A DNA stretch of 8,975 nucleotides from Candidatus Babelota bacterium. GTDB lineage: Bacteria; JAGOBX01. Below are positions 6,306-8,975 of the stretch, in pieces. The stretch is taken from positions 1 to 8,975 of the forward strand of contig JAGOBX010000118.1 in assembly GCA_017999075.1 (NCBI GenBank), written 5' to 3'. Within the stretch, counting starts at the first letter, position 1. Each line of letters opens with the position of its first letter. The notes below the pieces were generated by a model. That model did not search any database and was not told where the DNA came from. It saw only the letters and a list, made by a program, of their open reading frames with translations. A program made the position numbers and the translations under genes.

Positions 6306-6505
6306 AAATCACGCCTTTCACGCCCTTCACACCCTGTTTTGAAACTTTTTATTTATATATATATTTTTTTTTTTATAAAAAAAAGTGTTTGCCATAAAAG
6401 GTGTGAAGGGTGTGATTTTAGTGCTTAAGTTATTTAAAATCAAAGAGTTATCAATCACACCTTTGCTGTTATAAAGGTGTGATTGGGTGTGAAAGGGTGT
6501 GATTT
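6306..6505. other. Putative replication origin with GGTGTGA iterons and AT-rich unwinding region
   Basis: Nine copies of GGTGTGA (two of them GGCGTGA) occur here and I find no others in the window. Minus-strand copies are at 6309-6315, 6318-6324 and 6327-6333 (9-bp period) and at 6455-6461. Plus-strand copies are at 6400-6406 and 6409-6415 (9-bp period), and at 6476-6482, 6486-6492 and 6496-6502 (10-bp period, one helical turn). Two clusters flank an almost pure A/T stretch (6344-6388) fit for duplex melting. The position, directly after the primase-helicase gene, is like that of phage P4, whose alpha protein binds short iterons of related sequence (GGTGAACA). The outermost copies could also let the replication protein control the downstream acidic-protein gene. 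Activity is inferred. Confidence 0.75.
6453..6484. repeat. Perfect 12-bp inverted repeat within the origin
   Basis: AATCACACCTTT (6453-6464) and AAAGGTGTGATT (6473-6484) are exact reverse complements around the 8-base loop GCTGTTAT. Each arm contains one iteron. There is no T-run right after it on either strand, so it is not an ordinary terminator. Confidence 0.7.
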
Positions 6506-8671
6506 TCATCTAAGTTCAACTCCCATATATCCGCGTTTTATGTCATTGCCCTCATCTTTGCGCTGGGAATCGCCATCTATCCCGTATTCGCGTTTTAGTA
6601 TATTTGAAAACCTTAACTTAAACGATTCAGCTTTCAAGATATGTTTTTCGCCTCGCTCAACACACCACTCATTAAATCTATTGTATGCCGTATCTTTAAA
6701 TAGAAAAGATTCAGCATTTTTTATTACACATTCACTAAAAAAAACCTGCACAATATCGTTAAATTCTACAATTTCTTTTTTCAAATCTTCAACCAAATCT
6801 GAGCGGGTAAATTGCCAATTATTGTTTTTAAGGCGGTGCAAACCTTTCAATGCCCAATTTAATATTCCGGGTAATTCTTCCAACAGTTTAGTATGAAGCG
6901 TGATATCTTTTAAACGATCATTTGCGCTTTCGATTTTATCAACAAAACGTAGAGAAAACGGAATAGCAATAACGCGTCTTTGAAACGCAAAACTTTTATC
7001 ATCGGTCCTTGGCAACTGATTCATCGAAAATGCAAATTTGGCATAAGGTTTCAATGAAAATCCCGGTTTATATTTTGGGTTTACTTGGATCGTTTCACCG
7101 TCTACGAGGCGTTTAAAAATCTCAATTTCTTTAGTGTCATTTGCATTCAATTCCGAACATATATTTAGCAGTTTGTTTTTTAATTCGCAAGCTTCAACAG
7201 GATTGTTAATTTGCCGCATACTGAGAGCAGAAATATTTTTTTCGCCTATTAATTTTTCCAATATTTTCAGGATTGTGCTTTTGCCTGATGCTCCATCGCC
7301 GACAAGAAAAAGTGCGAGTGTAAGTACATAAGTAGTAAGGCACAACCCAAAAAATTCTTGAATAATATTTATGATTTCCTGGTCATCCTTAAAAATAATA
7401 TTTAGGGTTTCAACCCATTTCGGACATTGGGCGGCAGGATTAAAATTTATTGGTATCTTAAATGATATATATAAATTTTTATGGTAATCTATAATCTTTC
7501 CTGTTTCAATATTTAAAACTACATTTTTCAAAGGTAAAAATTCAATTTTAGAATTCATACTAAACTCGTTGTTTTTTATAATTTTATTGTCAGATAAAAT
7601 ATGGCATTTTACTTCGTTATAAATATTTATTTTTGCACGAGATTTTAAAATACTTTTTGTTATTGCGTTTATATGTTCTGGAGTAATTTCAACCCAAAGT
7701 TCATCCGCATTGTCATACCGCCAGATTTCTTTTTTGGCGGGGATATAGACATAATAAAAATTGCGCATAATTAATTGCGCCACATAATATGGATTTACAA
7801 TATATTTAATTTTTCCTTTTGCGACACTTTCTACAACAATCATGCTGTGACAAATAAAATAGGATAATAAATCATGATCGGAATCCAAATCCTTAAAAAA
7901 AACCGGTAATTCCATTGCTGTTTCAATTAATTTATTAAAAACTTTTTCCGGTTTTTTTTGTTTGGACAGAAATTCATCAATATCTTTTATTTGTTCATCC
8001 CAATTTAAAACCCTAATTTCGGCTTCGGAATCTAAATCTAACATTTTGCCAATATATTTTTTGCCTGCATCGTCCTTGTCAAAAGCGATATAAATAATTT
8101 TTAGAGTTTGATTGTCCGATAAATATTTCATTTGCGCATCGGACAACTGTCCTGATGTTGCAATAACCCCGCCGGTCCATTTCCCTTTATCTATTATGGA
8201 AAGCACATCATTTTGCCCTTCTACAAGTATAATTCTATCATTATTATCAAGAGAATCTTGATTGTAAAAAAGGCAGTTTGAATCGGCGGCGCTTGCAATT
8301 AATTTATAACATTTTTTATTGATTAAATCTTTTGCCGTAATATTTGCAATTTTGCCCTTTAGAAAATGAGGGTAGATATAAATATTATTGAACCGCGGAC
8401 AAATTTTTCCGGTTTTGCTTATATAGGCAATTCCGGCATCGATTAATTCCTTTTCATTATAATTTTTAGTTTTTTGTAAATGATTGTAATAATGCCAGCC
8501 ACTATCTATATAACCGATAGTTAACATTTTAATTATTTCAATACTGTGTAACCTAAAATTTGTTTGAAATTGCAGCGCGGTAACATCAGAATTCTGAATA
8601 ATTGTTTTACTGCTTAATAAATTATTATGTGCGTATTTACAAAAATCTAATAATATTTTACTGTTGTCCAT
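6506..8671 (-). CDS. TOPRIM primase fused to superfamily 3 (D5-like) replicative helicase
   Basis: A 721-residue cytoplasmic replication protein. The N-terminal part resembles the DnaG/P4-type primase core: YIYPHFLKGKIANITAKDL (98-116), then a TOPRIM domain with Glu151 (ILVEGQND) and Asp198/Asp200 (YIAFDKDDAG), the likely metal-binding residues. A D5-type linker region (about 300-440) leads to the SF3 helicase. This has Walker A GDGASGKST (458-466), Walker B LLNICSEL with Glu507, motif C AFSMNQLP with Asn551, and Arg565-Arg566 as arginine-finger candidates. The last about 100 residues probably form a winged-helix DNA-binding end that could read the adjacent iterons. GGAGGAGG precedes the ATG, which shares one base with the stop of the zinc-ribbon gene (TAATG). 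Missing from it is the CHC2 zinc domain, supplied by that neighbour. It should prime and unwind the element's own DNA. Confidence 0.9.
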   Translation of the reverse strand: MDNSKILLDFCKYAHNNLLSSKTIIQNSDVTALQFQTNFRLHSIEIIKMLTIGYIDSGWHYYNHLQKTKNYNEKELIDAGIAYISKTGKICPRFNNIYIYPHFLKGKIANITAKDLINKKCYKLIASAADSNCLFYNQDSLDNNDRIILVEGQNDVLSIIDKGKWTGGVIATSGQLSDAQMKYLSDNQTLKIIYIAFDKDDAGKKYIGKMLDLDSEAEIRVLNWDEQIKDIDEFLSKQKKPEKVFNKLIETAMELPVFFKDLDSDHDLLSYFICHSMIVVESVAKGKIKYIVNPYYVAQLIMRNFYYVYIPAKKEIWRYDNADELWVEITPEHINAITKSILKSRAKINIYNEVKCHILSDNKIIKNNEFSMNSKIEFLPLKNVVLNIETGKIIDYHKNLYISFKIPINFNPAAQCPKWVETLNIIFKDDQEIINIIQEFFGLCLTTYVLTLALFLVGDGASGKSTILKILEKLIGEKNISALSMRQINNPVEACELKNKLLNICSELNANDTKEIEIFKRLVDGETIQVNPKYKPGFSLKPYAKFAFSMNQLPRTDDKSFAFQRRVIAIPFSLRFVDKIESANDRLKDITLHTKLLEELPGILNWALKGLHRLKNNNWQFTRSDLVEDLKKEIVEFNDIVQVFFSECVIKNAESFLFKDTAYNRFNEWCVERGEKHILKAESFKLRFSNILKREYGIDGDSQRKDEGNDIKRGYMGVELR

Positions 8672-8952
8672 TATGATAATCCTCCTCCATTAGAAAAAAA
8701 GTTTATCGCATCTTTAAAAGTGATTCTATTTTTTTTCATTTCAAAATTTATGATGTCACCGTGTTGGGCGCAAGAAAAACAGTGGTAGTTTTGTTGAATT
8801 TTAAATATTGTAAAGCAATCATTGTGGCCGCAAAATGGACACGGATTAATTCGGTATGTCGAACCGCCGATGCTTTTTATACTATCAAAATGCTTGTTGA
8901 AAAAATCTACTATATCGATTCGATTTTTTAATTGCGTAACATTATTCTGCAT
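8671..8952 (-). CDS. CHC2-type zinc-ribbon primase subunit
   Basis: A 93-residue protein matching the zinc-binding domain at the N-terminus of DnaG-type primases. It opens with the usual VDFFNKHF helix and continues with PCPFCGHNDCF (37-47) and YHCFSCAQHGDIINF (56-70). The zinc ligands are probably Cys38, Cys41, Cys58 and Cys61, with His43 nearby. The end (FKDAINFF) corresponds to the helix that follows this domain in DnaG, after which the protein stops. In most primases this domain is fused to the catalytic core; here it is a separate gene overlapping the TOPRIM/SF3 gene by one base, so the two products are likely made together and act as one primase that recognises template. AAGGAG 7 bases before the ATG supports the start. 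Its promoter is off the right edge. Confidence 0.88.
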   Translation of the reverse strand: MQNNVTQLKNRIDIVDFFNKHFDSIKSIGGSTYRINPCPFCGHNDCFTIFKIQQNYHCFSCAQHGDIINFEMKKNRITFKDAINFFSNGGGLS

Positions 8953-8975
8953 TTGTTTTCTCCTTTTTATTTTTT

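Noticed and set aside
6327-6509. 60-codon minus-strand ORF starting with ATGA overlap on the helicase stop codon
   Set aside because: It reads straight through the iterons, its repeated ITPF peptides are simply translated repeat DNA, and no ribosome binding site is apparent. The coupling-type overlap keeps it possible but the origin explains the sequence better.
6533-6545. Another copy of the 17-bp motif (CGCGTTTTATGTCAT)
   Set aside because: It is one base shorter, differs at both ends and lies in coding sequence for the helicase tail; chance similarity is likely.

Overview
The window looks like the left end of an integrated mobile element in the chromosome of an AT-rich bacterium. The DNA is T/A-rich almost throughout. 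Genes have AAGGAG/GGAGG-type ribosome binding sites, TGA is read as stop, and at least two TTGACA-type promoters are visible. I cannot name the species. A low-GC lineage such as an Endomicrobium-like member of the Elusimicrobiota would fit, but that is a weak guess.

Host part (about 1-744). A leftward promoter points off the window, followed by a rightward gene for a small S1-domain RNA-binding protein. Thirteen bases after that gene lies a complete initiator tRNA-fMet gene with encoded CCA.

Element part (about 720 to beyond 8975). Every convincing gene is on the minus strand. In transcription order from the right edge they are: a 93-aa CHC2-type zinc-ribbon protein; a 721-aa TOPRIM plus superfamily 3 helicase replication protein overlapping it by one base; a 230-bp iteron-rich, AT-rich region that looks like the replication origin; a 369-aa glutamate-rich protein; a possible 26-aa ORF at an apparently duplicated gene junction; a 185-aa unknown protein with a cysteine cluster; a 219-aa P-loop ATPase with much higher GC than its neighbours; and two tandem, clearly paralogous tyrosine recombinases. 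The last recombinase ends 18 bases from the tRNA, so the tRNA 3' end is the likely attachment site. No capsid, portal, terminase, conjugation or restriction genes are visible, so the window alone cannot separate a P4-like phage satellite, a prophage or an integrative plasmid. The other attachment site is outside.

How the parts probably work together. The zinc ribbon and the TOPRIM/SF3 protein form a split primase-helicase. This would act at the origin just downstream of its own gene, where nine copies of GGTGTGA (or GGCGTGA) flank an AT-rich stretch, much as the alpha protein of phage P4 acts on its iterons. The recombinases would move the element in and out of the tRNA gene. A second sequence family, a 17-bp motif with minus-strand form TTGACAWWAAAACGCAR, has five close copies and one weaker copy. 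It lies upstream of both recombinases and of the ATPase, and three times inside the acidic-protein gene, which suggests a binding site shared across the element.
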